Below, piece after piece: positions 18,166-26,709 of a DNA stretch of 29,528 bases; the stretch's first letter is position 1; every line of letters starts with the position of its first letter. Location: assembly GCA_014084085.1 (NCBI GenBank), contig NPFB01000147.1, positions 1 through 29,528 on the forward strand, written 5' to 3'. The position numbers and the translations under genes were made by a program. Source of the DNA: Hondaea fermentalgiana. Lineage: Eukaryota > Sar > Bigyra > Thraustochytrida > Thraustochytriidae. The notes beneath the pieces were generated by a model, which was not told the DNA's origin, ran no database searches, and saw nothing but the letters and a program-made list of their open reading frames with translations.

Positions 18166-18450
18166 GCGCACTTTACTTGACCGTACTTGAGGAGTTTCCA
18201 TTCGTTGCTTCAAAAGATCTAAATCCGAATTTCTTGACAAGAAGCGAGTGAAGCGTATTTTTGGATTTCAGTAATTATGACACGAGAACATACGAGGCGA
18301 CGAGGACAGAGAGTAGGCTTGATGTTTTTATGTTTTTAAAGATCACAGTCATAGTCATTCGTTGCTTCACTCACTAATCGCAAATCTAGATCAAGGCCCT
18401 TGCCAGACTTGACCAGACAGGTAGAGATGATGAAGAGGAAAAGAAGAAGT

Positions 18451-19317
18451 TTAGACGAGCGCACCCGCATTCATTTGGAAAAATTCACCAGGAAAGTGCT
18501 CGGTGGCACCGCGCGACTCGACGACCAGTCGCAAAAAATGGTCTACTTGAGTGAGGTCGCCGTTCCCTTTGAGAGCAGATGTGGTAGTACACTCGAAGCC
18601 AAGTGTCTTGGCAACGTCTGGAAGACGGCTCGCGCGCCAGCCGCGCACAAGATCAAGCTTGGTCCCGATGACAATCACCGGAAGCCCGTTGATGCGGTTT
18701 TCTGAAGATGTGTTCGAAGAGACAGCACCGCCGCCTGTATTGCCGATACCAGACATGCCGATGCCGAGGATGCCGTTCAAGCTGTAGCCAGAAGAGTGGC
18801 TTCGCTGGTAAATGCCAGGATTGTTGGCGGGCGCGGCACGCGGTTGCGCGACGGGAGCAAGCGGCACGCTCGGCTTGACCTTTTCGCGAACCTCTGCAAC
18901 CCACTTGCGGAGATTGGAAAAACTCTTGTAATTTGACATGTCGTACACGAGCATGATACCGTCTACGTGCTGATAGTACATGGATCTGCTAAGCTCATGG
19001 TTCTTGTGGCAGCCAACGTCGAGGAACTCGATAAAGAAGCTGTCGTTTTCCCCGTCACCGCCCTCGGCGAGGCCACTGCTACCACCTCCGGCGATGCCGC
19101 CGCCTGCATTGTCTGCATAGGCACCGCCCGTGGCCACGTTGCTGCCGGTGCGCAGGAGCTGCGACCTGCGCATGAGCCGAACGTCAATGTTGCAGCCCAC
19201 CGTCCACTCGGGCGCGCGCAGCGGCTCACGACGGCATAGGTAGTGCACGAGCGAGGTCTTACCAACGCCCGAGTCCCCTAGGACAAGGACGCGGCCCCGC
19301 GTCGGAGCGGTTGCCAT
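18451..19317 (-). CDS. RABL3: RABL3-like small GTPase
   Basis: This 288 aa Ras-superfamily protein matches the RABL3 (plant LIP1) group. P-loop: GDSGVGKTS at 14-22. Switch I region: WTVGCNIDV, with Thr39. Switch II begins DVG at 100-102. The guanine-specificity motif is TKLD at 219-222, and a G5-like TSA is at 246-248. The DVG form and WTVGC are characteristic of RABL3 rather than true Rabs; here the next residue is Cys103 rather than the glycine of human RABL3. Two low-complexity Gly/Ser/Asn-rich insertions are present, at about 58-93 (between switch I and II) and 150-210 (before the TKLD motif). The C-terminus (NAGALV) has no prenylation cysteines, also typical of RABL3. The ATG at 19317 directly precedes the P-loop strand. 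Animal RABL3 is linked to Ras-family prenylation; a role here is inference. Confidence 0.85.
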   Translation of the reverse strand: MATAPTRGRVLVLGDSGVGKTSLVHYLCRREPLRAPEWTVGCNIDVRLMRRSQLLRTGSNVATGGAYADNAGGGIAGGGSSGLAEGGDGENDSFFIEFLDVGCHKNHELSRSMYYQHVDGIMLVYDMSNYKSFSNLRKWVAEVREKVKPSVPLAPVAQPRAAPANNPGIYQRSHSSGYSLNGILGIGMSGIGNTGGGAVSSNTSSENRINGLPVIVIGTKLDLVRGWRASRLPDVAKTLGFECTTTSALKGNGDLTQVDHFLRLVVESRGATEHFPGEFFQMNAGALV

Positions 19318-19678
19318 GATCTGCAATGATCTTCGGTTTAATGACGATTCCCCCCCAATGTTATGTTGATGACTCGGACGGGGTGATGGTCTAACCTCAG
19401 AAGGATCAAACGAAGGCGATGTGACACGGACTTCAAAGACGTCATTGTATTCATGGTATAATGCAAGTGAAAATGCATGTATTGGATTTGTTGAAAAGCA
19501 AGGATTCTTTTTTGCGTTCCTCGAAGACGTAACACAACACGGTGACATCTGGTATTGCAAGACGCGCGAGGCGATCCTGTTTCTCGTAAACAGAAGCAAA
19601 CCTGCAAAGGAACAAAAATAATCAATGTATGTTTGTTTGGCTTGGCTTGACTTCGGTATACATACCACGAAGTAGGTT
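19318..19678. promoter_or_regulatory. Upstream region of RABL3 and 3' end of the M3 peptidase
   Basis: These 361 bp lie between two minus-strand genes and should contain the RABL3 promoter. A C7 run at 19351-19357 and short GGCTTGGCTTG repeats near 19638-19650 are seen. The RABL3 frame stays open across much of it but without ATG or protein character. Confidence 0.45.
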
Positions 19679-21928
19679 CTAAAGTTTGGCATGTTGGGCC
19701 TGCGCCTCGTCATCGAGACCAGAGTGGCGCAAGAGAGCATCTGCCGTGGCTTCACGACCGCGAAAGCTGCGGAAAACCTCGGAAGGATGCGTACCGCCAC
19801 CCAGACTAAGTATGGTGTCCCGGAAGCGGCGTCCTGTGGCCGCAAGCGCGTCAGCGTCGTCAAGGCCCGCCTCCTCAAAAGCAGCAAACGCGTCGGCGGA
19901 CATGATCTCAGAGTACTTGTACGAGTAATAACCAGCTGCGTAACCTCCTGCCATAATGTGCTCAAACGCGCAAAGAAAACGGTCTTCAGGCAAGGGGTCG
20001 AGCACTGCAAACTCTTGCATGACGGAGCGTTGGAGAGCAATGGGGTCGTCCCGGGAGGCGTCAAACTCGGGCGAGTGCAGACGCATGTCGAGAGCTGCGA
20101 ACTGAAGCTGGCGCAGCATCATGAGCGCAGCGTGGTGGTGACGGGCAGCGACAACTTTGTCAAAAAGTGCGTCTGGCAACGTCTCGCCAGTCTCGTAATG
20201 CTTGGCAAAAGCCATGAGCGTGGCGCGATCATAGCAAAAGTTCTCCATAAATTGCGAAGGGATCTCGACAGCGTCCCACTCAACGTTGGAGATGCCGGCA
20301 GCAGGCGCATGCTCGACCGTGGTGCACATGTGCTGCAGGCCGTGTCCGAATTCGTGAAAGAGCGTCTCGACATCGGAAAAGGTCATGAGGCTCGGCTTCT
20401 CCCCGATGGGCGGTGAGCCATTGCACACAAGGTAAGCGACCGGGCTTTGTCCGAGAACGCGGCTGCGGCCAATGGCCGGAGACATCCAGGCCCCACCTCG
20501 CTTCTCTCCTGTGCGGACATAAGGGTCGAGGTAAAAGGATGCAAGGCGGTTGCCCGAAGCGCGATCCTCGAGATGGAAAAAGCGAACGGCCTCATCCCAA
20601 ACAGGGACTTCGCCATCTGCTGCTACAATGCGAACATCAAAGACGCGCTCCGTGAGCTGAAAGAGGCCGCGCAGCACGGATTCGAGTGGAAAATACGGAC
20701 GAAGTTCCTCTTGAGAAAAGCCAAAAAGCTCTTGCTTTTGCTTTTCCGACCAAAAGGGGACATCCCAAAGAGTGAGGTCGCCCTCGTGGCCGTTCTCGGC
20801 AGCAAAGCGAGTCACCTCTTGCAGTTCACGCTCCGCAGGGGCTCGCGACTTGGCGTTAAGAAAGTGAATCATGTCCATGACGGCTTGCGGCGAGTCCGCC
20901 ATCTTGGACGCGAGCGATTGCTGCGCGTACGACTCGAATCCAAGCATCGCAGAGGTTTTGGCTCGAATCTCGAGAATGCGACGAATGATGGGCGTGTTGT
21001 CGACGTCGCCAGCGGAGGCACGGCTAATGTAAGCGCGGTACACCTTTTCGCGAACATCGCGATCCTTGGCGAAGCGCATCACTGCAATAAAGGTTGGTCC
21101 GTCGAGGGTGGCGATCCAGGGCCCTTCCGTTGCGGTGGCGGCCTCGCTGCCTTCTTCACGACGCGCGGCCTCGGCCATGCCCTCGAGGGCTGACTCGGGA
21201 AGCCCCTCGACCTGCGCGGGTTCGGTGAGCTTGAGCTTGAAGGCTTTGGTCGCGTCAAGCACGTTGTTGGAGAACTGCGTCGCGAGTTGTGACTGCTCGC
21301 GCTTGAGGTCATTGAAGGTCGCGCGTTCCTCATCGGGAAGGCCGATACCCGAGCGCTCCATGCCCTCGATCTCCTTCTTTACGATGCGGCGTTGCACGGG
21401 ATCCAAAGAGTCCTGGTCAATGCTCTTGAGGGCGTCAAAAAGGGCTTTGGACTGCGCCATCTTTTGGCCTACGGCAATGACCTTGGGGAGGAGCTCGGCG
21501 TGCGCGGTGCGCAGGGCGTCCGAGTTCTTGACCGACATCATGTGCGAGACAAGTCCCCAGGCAAAGCCCAAGGGCGCGTCGAGCTTTTCGGCAGCTTCGA
21601 CCACATCTGCATAAGTCGCCTTGCGATCAAGGCCTGTCAGGCGCTGCTCCAGGTCCGCCAGGCCCTTGTCCAAGTCCTCGAGGCACTTTTCCACGCCCGG
21701 CGCCACATCTTCCACCCTAAAGGCGTCAAACCGCGGCACGCCGTCTTGCTCCAGCAGCGCGTTCACCTCGCCGCCGCCGCCGCCGCTGCTGCTGCTGCTG
21801 TTCGCGCTGAGCCCCCTGGCGCCGTGGACCATGGTCGCCGCCGGCGCCGCGCAGAGCGTTTCTGCGCGCGCCCTGAGCGGCCTTGCTGCCGCTGCGAGCC
21901 ACAGCGTCTGCGCCAGCCGTCGCCGCAT
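19679..21928 (-). CDS. M3-family zinc oligopeptidase, probably organellar (oligopeptidase A-like)
   Basis: This 749 aa protein is a thimet/oligopeptidase A-type metallopeptidase that cleaves short peptides. The zinc motif is HEFGH at 525-529 with catalytic Glu526; the third ligand is Glu555 in WDAVEIPSQFMENF. The late conserved block HIMAGGYAAGYYSYKYSE supplies the family's substrate-binding His/Tyr residues. The length fits the family plus a presequence. The first 45 residues are rich in Arg and Ala without acidic residues until about position 23 (MRRRLAQTLWLAAAARPLRA), typical of mitochondrial targeting. A second ATG (MVHGARG, about residue 33) could give a cytosolic form. A Ser/Gly run (SSSSSGGGGG) links presequence and enzyme. 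The sequence is closer in style to bacterial OpdA and plant organellar oligopeptidase than to animal thimet oligopeptidase. It probably degrades presequence and protein fragments in the organelle. Confidence 0.92.
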   Translation of the reverse strand: MRRRLAQTLWLAAAARPLRARAETLCAAPAATMVHGARGLSANSSSSSGGGGGEVNALLEQDGVPRFDAFRVEDVAPGVEKCLEDLDKGLADLEQRLTGLDRKATYADVVEAAEKLDAPLGFAWGLVSHMMSVKNSDALRTAHAELLPKVIAVGQKMAQSKALFDALKSIDQDSLDPVQRRIVKKEIEGMERSGIGLPDEERATFNDLKREQSQLATQFSNNVLDATKAFKLKLTEPAQVEGLPESALEGMAEAARREEGSEAATATEGPWIATLDGPTFIAVMRFAKDRDVREKVYRAYISRASAGDVDNTPIIRRILEIRAKTSAMLGFESYAQQSLASKMADSPQAVMDMIHFLNAKSRAPAERELQEVTRFAAENGHEGDLTLWDVPFWSEKQKQELFGFSQEELRPYFPLESVLRGLFQLTERVFDVRIVAADGEVPVWDEAVRFFHLEDRASGNRLASFYLDPYVRTGEKRGGAWMSPAIGRSRVLGQSPVAYLVCNGSPPIGEKPSLMTFSDVETLFHEFGHGLQHMCTTVEHAPAAGISNVEWDAVEIPSQFMENFCYDRATLMAFAKHYETGETLPDALFDKVVAARHHHAALMMLRQLQFAALDMRLHSPEFDASRDDPIALQRSVMQEFAVLDPLPEDRFLCAFEHIMAGGYAAGYYSYKYSEIMSADAFAAFEEAGLDDADALAATGRRFRDTILSLGGGTHPSEVFRSFRGREATADALLRHSGLDDEAQAQHAKL

Positions 21929-22536
21929 ATCCCGCGCCCTCCTCTGCTGCCCTTCCGCCCTTTGCCCGCGGCGCGCCTCCTCGTCTGTCTCCCCGCGCTC
22001 GCTCGGCTCCGCGCTCTACAGAGCTCTGTCCTGCGCCTTGATGATGTTCTTCGCGAAGTATCTCTTGATCTTTATCCTTGCCAGGCCGCGCTTTCTTTCC
22101 TTGCTGGCTGGCGAAGCACGGCGCGACGAGCACTTGGCCGCTCTCGACAGCGACTTCCGGCCCTCGACCTGGCTGGCCCTCACTCACGCGCGCGCATCGC
22201 CTGCGCATCGCCTGCGCCCGCGGCTTGGTGCTATTGTCTTCCGTCCCGCCGTCGCCCCTGCGAGTGCAGCCGCGAGGCCTCGCGCCGCCAGCCAGCTCTC
22301 CTCGAAGCGAAGGTCAGCCCGTCAGTCAGTCCCGACGGCACCAGCGTGCTCACTCCTGGCGAAAAGTCTCGGGCCTGGCCTGGCCGCCCCCGGCCGGCGC
22401 GAGACGCGATTACCTCGGCCCATCCGCCTTTCGCCACCGTCGCTTCGCTGCCGCGCCCGCACTCTTCTCGCCGGCTCTCTCTCCAGAAACCTACGCTTTT
22501 TAGTTGCATCATCTTGTTTCATTTCCCTCGAGCTCC

Positions 22537-22584
22537 GAGCCCGAGCTCCTTCGAGCCCGAGCTCCTTCGAGCCCGAGCTCCTGC
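22537..22584. repeat. 16-bp tandem repeat, three copies
   Basis: The unit GAGCCCGAGCTCCTTC occurs at 22537-22552 and 22553-22568, then as GAGCCCGAGCTCCTGC at 22569-22584. Single further copies of the CCCGAGCTCCTGCATC core occur at about 22742 and 22870. Confidence 0.95.
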
Positions 22585-22892
22585 GTCATGAACCGATCGA
22601 CCCTGGCAACGCAATGGATCAATCGAACCGATCGACCCTGGCAACGCAATGGATCAATCAATCCCTGGACGTGTCCGGCTACAGCTGCCTGCTGCCAGCT
22701 GCTGCTGCTGCAGCTGGCTATCCTCGGTGCCATTTCTTGAGCCCGAGCTCCTGCATCATGACCGTCAATCGACCAAGCACGGCACCACCATCAACCAACA
22801 CGATCAATCCGTCTCTGTACAGCTGCACCTGCGGCTTTCATCTCCCCGTCCTCGGTGCCATCCTTTGCGCCCGAGCTCCTGCATCCCGACTC
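22569..22892. repeat. Degenerate long tandem repeat, about 130 bp unit
   Basis: The same order of blocks recurs: CCCGAGCTCCTGC(A/G)TC, then a CGATC/CAATCGACC block, GATCAATC, ACAGCTGC and CCTCGGTGCCAT. Unit starts are about 22569, 22741 and 22867; the last unit is partial. Spacing is near 130 bp once the 35-bp duplication is discounted. Confidence 0.7.
22591..22660. repeat. 35-bp direct tandem duplication
   Basis: Two adjacent 35-bp copies (22591-22625 and 22626-22660), beginning AACCGATCGACCCTGGCAAC, differ only at the last base. This looks like a recent duplication inside a larger degenerate repeat. Confidence 0.95.
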
Positions 22893-23376
22893 GATCCACC
22901 GCGGCTACAGAATCCCCTCCATGATCCAACCTCTGCGCAGCCACACACACCTCCATCTCCGAGTGGGCCTCGGATCGAGGCCGCGGATTTCCGAGCTCGC
23001 CTCTCTCCGTCCGTGGAACAGCGAAGACCTGGGGACGATCGAGCTCGAGCCGTCCAAGCTTTCTTTCTTCGCTGTCGGCGGCAACGTAGGCGCGCCGAGG
23101 CTCTCCGCTCTGCCTGCTGTTGACAGCGACGTCACCAGGGCTGCCTAATCTAACTAGCCTGCGCCACGCACGTGGAATCGGCAGGAACTCGAGACTCGGA
23201 CGGCGAGACCGACCGCTCGACAGATCTTCGGCGAGGAAACAAACGCGCAACTCGGACGAGCGAGATCCGGACGCGAGCAAGTCGAGCGAGCAAGTCGAGC
23301 GAGCAAGCAGACGAGAGAGCGAGAAGCGAGGGGCGCAACGGCGAAGAGCAAGGCCGAGCCGAGCGTGGGACTGAAG

Positions 23377-24264
23377 ATGAGCGCGGGCAAGGAGCAGCAG
23401 GATACGGCAGGCCTCACGTGGCTCGAGGTGGCGGGCGTCGCTGGCCTGGCGCTCGTGGCTGGCATGGGCATCGCCAGGCCGCTGTACAAGCGCTTGGACT
23501 ATGCCGCCGGCGTCAAACTCGCGCACAGTGGCTCCAACAGGGCCACGAGCGGCGTGCGCGAGCAACGCAGCCTCCCCGTAGGCAAACACCCGCTCCAACT
23601 GTACTCGGCCGGCACGCCGAACGGCCAAAAGGTCACCGTGGCGCTCGAGGAGATGGGCCTGGCCTACGATGCCCATTTTATCAGCATCGGCGGCGACCAG
23701 TTCACCAGCGGCTTCGTCGAGATCAACCCGAACAGCAAGATCCCCGCCCTTGTCGACCGCGAAGGACCCAACGGCAAAGAGATTCGTGTCTTTGAGACCG
23801 CCTCAATCCTTCTCTATCTTGCCGAAAAGTCGGGCAAGCTTGTTCCCAAGGACCCGGCCCAAAAGGTGGAGATGATGAACTGGATCATGTGGCTCCAGGG
23901 ATCCGCGCCGTATTTTGGACAGTTTGGCCATTTCACCAAGTACGCCAAAGTCAAGCTTGGATACCCGATCGAACGGTACTCAATGGAGGCGCAGCGTCTG
24001 CTCGACGTTCTCGACAAGCAGCTCGAGGGCAAGGACTACATTCTCGGATCCGAGTACACCTTGGCGGACATCAACACGATGCCTTGGATCAACTGCCTTT
24101 CCCAGTTTTACAATGCCGATGAGACGCTCGAACTCGACTCGTACAAGAATGTGCAAAAGTGGATGGCCCGCATCAAGTCGCGTCCTGCAGTGAAGCTGGG
24201 GATGCAAATTAATGGTTTTGGCGACAGCAAGTACAGAAATTATTCCTCCTCGGGTTCCACGTAA
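23377..24264 (+). CDS. YghU-type glutathione transferase with N-terminal membrane segment
   Basis: This 295 aa protein closely follows bacterial YghU, a glutathione transferase family member with disulfide-bond reductase activity. Matching blocks include HPLQLYS, the GSH-binding TPN at 80-82 (GTPNGQKV), DQF(T)SGFVE, NPNSKIPAL, ILLYLAEK, MNW, and LLDVLDKQLEGK in the helical C-terminal domain. Thr80/Asn82 correspond to the Thr-Asn pair that contacts glutathione in this group instead of Tyr/Ser/Cys. The first 45 residues are not part of YghU: residues about 12-35 (WLEVAGVAGLALVAGMGIAR) form a hydrophobic segment that may anchor the enzyme in a membrane or serve as a signal. The ATG at 23377 is the first in frame and includes that segment. 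Acquisition from bacteria is possible but not shown. Its stop faces the TMTC gene across 366 bp. Confidence 0.9.
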   Translation: MSAGKEQQDTAGLTWLEVAGVAGLALVAGMGIARPLYKRLDYAAGVKLAHSGSNRATSGVREQRSLPVGKHPLQLYSAGTPNGQKVTVALEEMGLAYDAHFISIGGDQFTSGFVEINPNSKIPALVDREGPNGKEIRVFETASILLYLAEKSGKLVPKDPAQKVEMMNWIMWLQGSAPYFGQFGHFTKYAKVKLGYPIERYSMEAQRLLDVLDKQLEGKDYILGSEYTLADINTMPWINCLSQFYNADETLELDSYKNVQKWMARIKSRPAVKLGMQINGFGDSKYRNYSSSGST

Positions 24265-24323
24265 AAAAAATTCGCACAAAGCAAAACAAAAAGTAAAACA
24301 TGCAAAACAAAATCTCGTTGTCT

Positions 24324-24343
24324 TCTCTCTCTCTCTCTCTCTC
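24324..24343. repeat. (TC)10 microsatellite
   Basis: Ten perfect TC units lie about 60 nt after the stop of the glutathione transferase gene, in a pyrimidine-rich context. Confidence 0.95.
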
Positions 24344-24564
24344 TTCCTGAGTTTCGCACAAGAGAATGAACACCTGCAACGTTTATTCGCGGGCAGAATG
24401 GACCACGCAGAAAAAGAAGAAGAAGGAGAAACACGACCGTGGACTATGTGTTCGATTCCCGGGCGTCTGAAGAAACAATCACAAATGTGTTCGCGCCCAA
24501 GTCTAATCAAGGTCCATGCAAAAGCTGCACATTAGCACGAATTTGCGGTCCGTCTCGTAACAAT

Positions 24565-24584
24565 CCCCCCCCCCCTAAAAAAAA
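24565..24584. repeat. C11-T-A8 homopolymer tract
   Basis: Eleven C, one T and eight A lie 46-66 bp beyond the 3' end of the TMTC gene. Homopolymers of this length are prone to sequencing-length error. Confidence 0.9.
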
Positions 24585-24630
24585 GGCCTCATTTCCTTCA
24601 GAGCAGTTGGTCATGGCCTCAAGCCGAAGC

Positions 24631-26709
24631 CTACTGCTTTTTTTGATCCTCCTTTTGCTGTTGCGCAAGCTGTTGCTGTTGCGCAATCATTTTCTTGTGC
24701 GCCTCGATGGACTCCATCTGCTTGGCAATGCTCTCCTCCGTGACCTGGACCTTTTTGTTCGAAGTAGAGTCACTCAGGCCGAGGGACACGGCGAGCTTGG
24801 AGAGCTCTTCGACGCGGTCGCGGGCAGCCGAGTTTGAAGGATCGGTCAAGATGGCCTCCTGAGCGTAAATGGACATCTCCGCGATGGTCGGCGCGCAGTA
24901 CGACTTGAGTGTGAGCATGTACGCCTTGTCACCTTTCTTGTTGAGACGCAGCTTGTTCTCGCCAGGCCGATCCATTTCGAGCATCTCAATCGACTCATCG
25001 GCAAGTTCAAGAACCTCGTCGCAACGACCCTGGGCGCGCAAGACAACGCCAAGCACGTAACGATTCGCAAAGTCATGACTCCGCGCCTCTTTCACCTTCC
25101 AGAAAAGGGCCTCCGCCTCTTGAGGTCGATTGTGACGCACAAGCTGCACACCATAATTATACCAAGTGTGCCATGAACGTGGGTTGATCTTGGCCGCGGA
25201 CTCCCACAAATGATAAGGATCCGACCAGGCGTGTTGGCGCTCCGAAGTGCGGAAGGTGAGCACAAGCAGAACTGCAAGCAGCGCGCCTTGGACGAGGCAG
25301 GACGGTGGCTGACCCAGCTTGCGACCCATCTTACGTGTGATGAGGTCAACGCAAAAGGCCGCAAGCATGCATGGTCCAAGGCTCGGGAGATATGCGACGC
25401 GCTCAGCCTTCATTGTGCCCGTAATGACGAGAAGGTTGGAAGCCATAAAAAACGGGGCCACCGTGTAGCCCAGAACGCTCTGCAGCACGGCGCGACGATT
25501 GCGATCAAGCTCACGAACCGCCAAGGCGTAGGTAAGAGAACCAAAAAGCCAGATCCAGAAACCCACGACAAGGCAGATTCGCGGATCCGAGACAGTCTCA
25601 ATCAGAGGAATACTCGGCCCCGACCAGTCTGGTGCCAGCCACTTGGGAAAGACAAAACTCTCCATGTAAGAAAAGTAAATGTAGTTCACCGACATGATTC
25701 GCGTGAAGCGATCCTCTGCGAAGGCAGCAGGGTTTTGATCCACAATCAGATTCGGCTTGCCCTCTCCGTTGAGACTCAGGCGCCAGATCCCAATGCCAAT
25801 CGTGCCTGAAAAAAGTACAACTGCGCGGGCAATGAGCCAGCGCATGTCCTGCACGCGAGCCGCGCGTTCAGTCGAGTTAGTATCCGCGATCTTGCTCTCT
25901 CCATCGTTGCTTTCCTCTTTCTCTTCGTTTTTGTTTGGCAGGAGCGCGGAAAGGAGCGCTGGAATGGAGGCTCTTTCGCGGCAAAAGTCGCACACTATGC
26001 AGGTCACGGGAAGGATTATTCCAGTTTCCTTGCTAAGCAAGGCCAGCGCGGTGCAGATGAGCGGGAAAATGGCTACCTTGAGAGAGGTCCAAATCGTGTG
26101 CAAACGTGCACGGCCAACTTCGACGCTACGAAGGTACACAAGAACACCCAGGAGGTAAAAGAGCGACATGAGAAGCTCTGCACGACCTGTGAGGTTGCAG
26201 ACGGCCTCGCCGTGGATCGGGTGCAGCGCAAAGAGGAGACCAGCAACCAGCGTGGAGAACCCATCGTCGGACTCGAGAGCGCGGTGTGAGAGCACCGTGG
26301 CCAGACCCGTAATGACAACGTGCAGGACGCGATTCACGACATGATACCAAAAGAGGTCATCGCCGGATAACAAGTAGTTGATGCGATATGTGAGCGTAGC
26401 GACGGGCCGAAAGGACTTGTGACTCTGAGGAGTGGCGAGCTCGGTGCCCCAAAAGTCTGCAATGGAGATAAAATGTAATTCCGCCTTGATCTCCTCTACC
26501 AAGGCAGCCCATTCTCCGTACTCTGCCCATACCGTGTCGTTCCCTGCCCACGCCGGCGGTTCTTGCTTCGTCCACGGCCTCCGCACGACCAAGTTGTCCT
26601 TGATGGTCCCGCCGTCGTCGTAGACGTGCGTGCCGTGCAGCGAGCCTTCATCCACGAAGCAAATGGCCGCCAACGCGCAGCTCACCGCCACTGCGCGCCA
26701 CAGCGTCAT
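24631..26709 (-). CDS. TMTC-type O-mannosyltransferase-like protein with TPRs
   Basis: This 692 aa multi-pass protein has the hallmarks of TMTC proteins, ER enzymes of the GT-C fold that O-mannosylate proteins such as cadherins in animals. An early hydrophobic segment is followed by the acidic pair Asp31-Asp32 (YDDGGTIKDN) of the first luminal loop. Other family blocks are FRPVATLTYRINYLL, HPIHGEAVCNLTGRAELL, KETGI, SVNYIYFSY...WLAPDWS (about 336-362, DUF1736 region) and ERVAYLPSLG. From about 490 the sequence becomes soluble with TPR-like helices (SDPYHLWESAAKINP, then WHTWYNYGVQLVRHNR). The TPR part is short compared with animal members. The C-terminus is Gln/Lys-rich. The start ATG at 26709 is the first in frame; upstream extension would need a non-ATG start. 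Substrates in this organism are unknown. Confidence 0.88.
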   Translation of the reverse strand: MTLWRAVAVSCALAAICFVDEGSLHGTHVYDDGGTIKDNLVVRRPWTKQEPPAWAGNDTVWAEYGEWAALVEEIKAELHFISIADFWGTELATPQSHKSFRPVATLTYRINYLLSGDDLFWYHVVNRVLHVVITGLATVLSHRALESDDGFSTLVAGLLFALHPIHGEAVCNLTGRAELLMSLFYLLGVLVYLRSVEVGRARLHTIWTSLKVAIFPLICTALALLSKETGIILPVTCIVCDFCRERASIPALLSALLPNKNEEKEESNDGESKIADTNSTERAARVQDMRWLIARAVVLFSGTIGIGIWRLSLNGEGKPNLIVDQNPAAFAEDRFTRIMSVNYIYFSYMESFVFPKWLAPDWSGPSIPLIETVSDPRICLVVGFWIWLFGSLTYALAVRELDRNRRAVLQSVLGYTVAPFFMASNLLVITGTMKAERVAYLPSLGPCMLAAFCVDLITRKMGRKLGQPPSCLVQGALLAVLLVLTFRTSERQHAWSDPYHLWESAAKINPRSWHTWYNYGVQLVRHNRPQEAEALFWKVKEARSHDFANRYVLGVVLRAQGRCDEVLELADESIEMLEMDRPGENKLRLNKKGDKAYMLTLKSYCAPTIAEMSIYAQEAILTDPSNSAARDRVEELSKLAVSLGLSDSTSNKKVQVTEESIAKQMESIEAHKKMIAQQQQLAQQQKEDQKKQ

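Larger units (their letters stand above)
17638..18450. other. Convergent intergenic region
   Basis: This 0.81 kb spacer lies between two convergent stop codons, so it should hold two 3' ends. It carries two small hairpins (17778-17796 and 17823-17837), TGACTCA sites at 18129-18135 and 18159-18165, and short GGACGGAC/GGTCGGTCG repeats near 17955-17992. I see no gene. Confidence 0.45.
21929..23376. promoter_or_regulatory. Divergent intergenic region, M3 peptidase / glutathione transferase
   Basis: This 1.45 kb region lies between two divergent starts. It is G+C-rich and holds nested tandem repeats (22537-22892). Close to the transferase start are short GAGCAAGTCGAGC-type repeats (about 23276-23302), probably leader. 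Long open frames cross the region on the plus strand, but their composition (runs of Ser, Ala, Arg, Pro) matches the noncoding strand of G+C-rich DNA and I do not call them. Confidence 0.55.
24265..24630. other. Convergent 3' spacer, transferase / TMTC gene
   Basis: These 366 bp separate two stop codons. A (TC)10 run (24324-24343) and a C11-T-A8 tract (24565-24584) are present. A GTTCGATTCC string near 24450 resembles a tRNA T-loop, but no tRNA fold can be built around it. Confidence 0.5.

Noticed and set aside
21621..23123. 500-codon plus-strand open frame
   Set aside because: It overlaps the M3 peptidase 5' coding region in antisense, then crosses the tandem repeats; the peptide is Ser/Pro/Ala/Arg-rich without a domain.
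24370..24475. Possible tRNA gene suggested by GTTCGATTCC
   Set aside because: The bases around the loop cannot form a T-stem, and no A-box or acceptor stem is found at the right distance.
13610..26709. A possible ER-glycosylation gene cluster linking the MRH lectin and TMTC genes
   Set aside because: They are about 10 kb apart with unrelated genes between them and no shared regulatory sequence that I can see.
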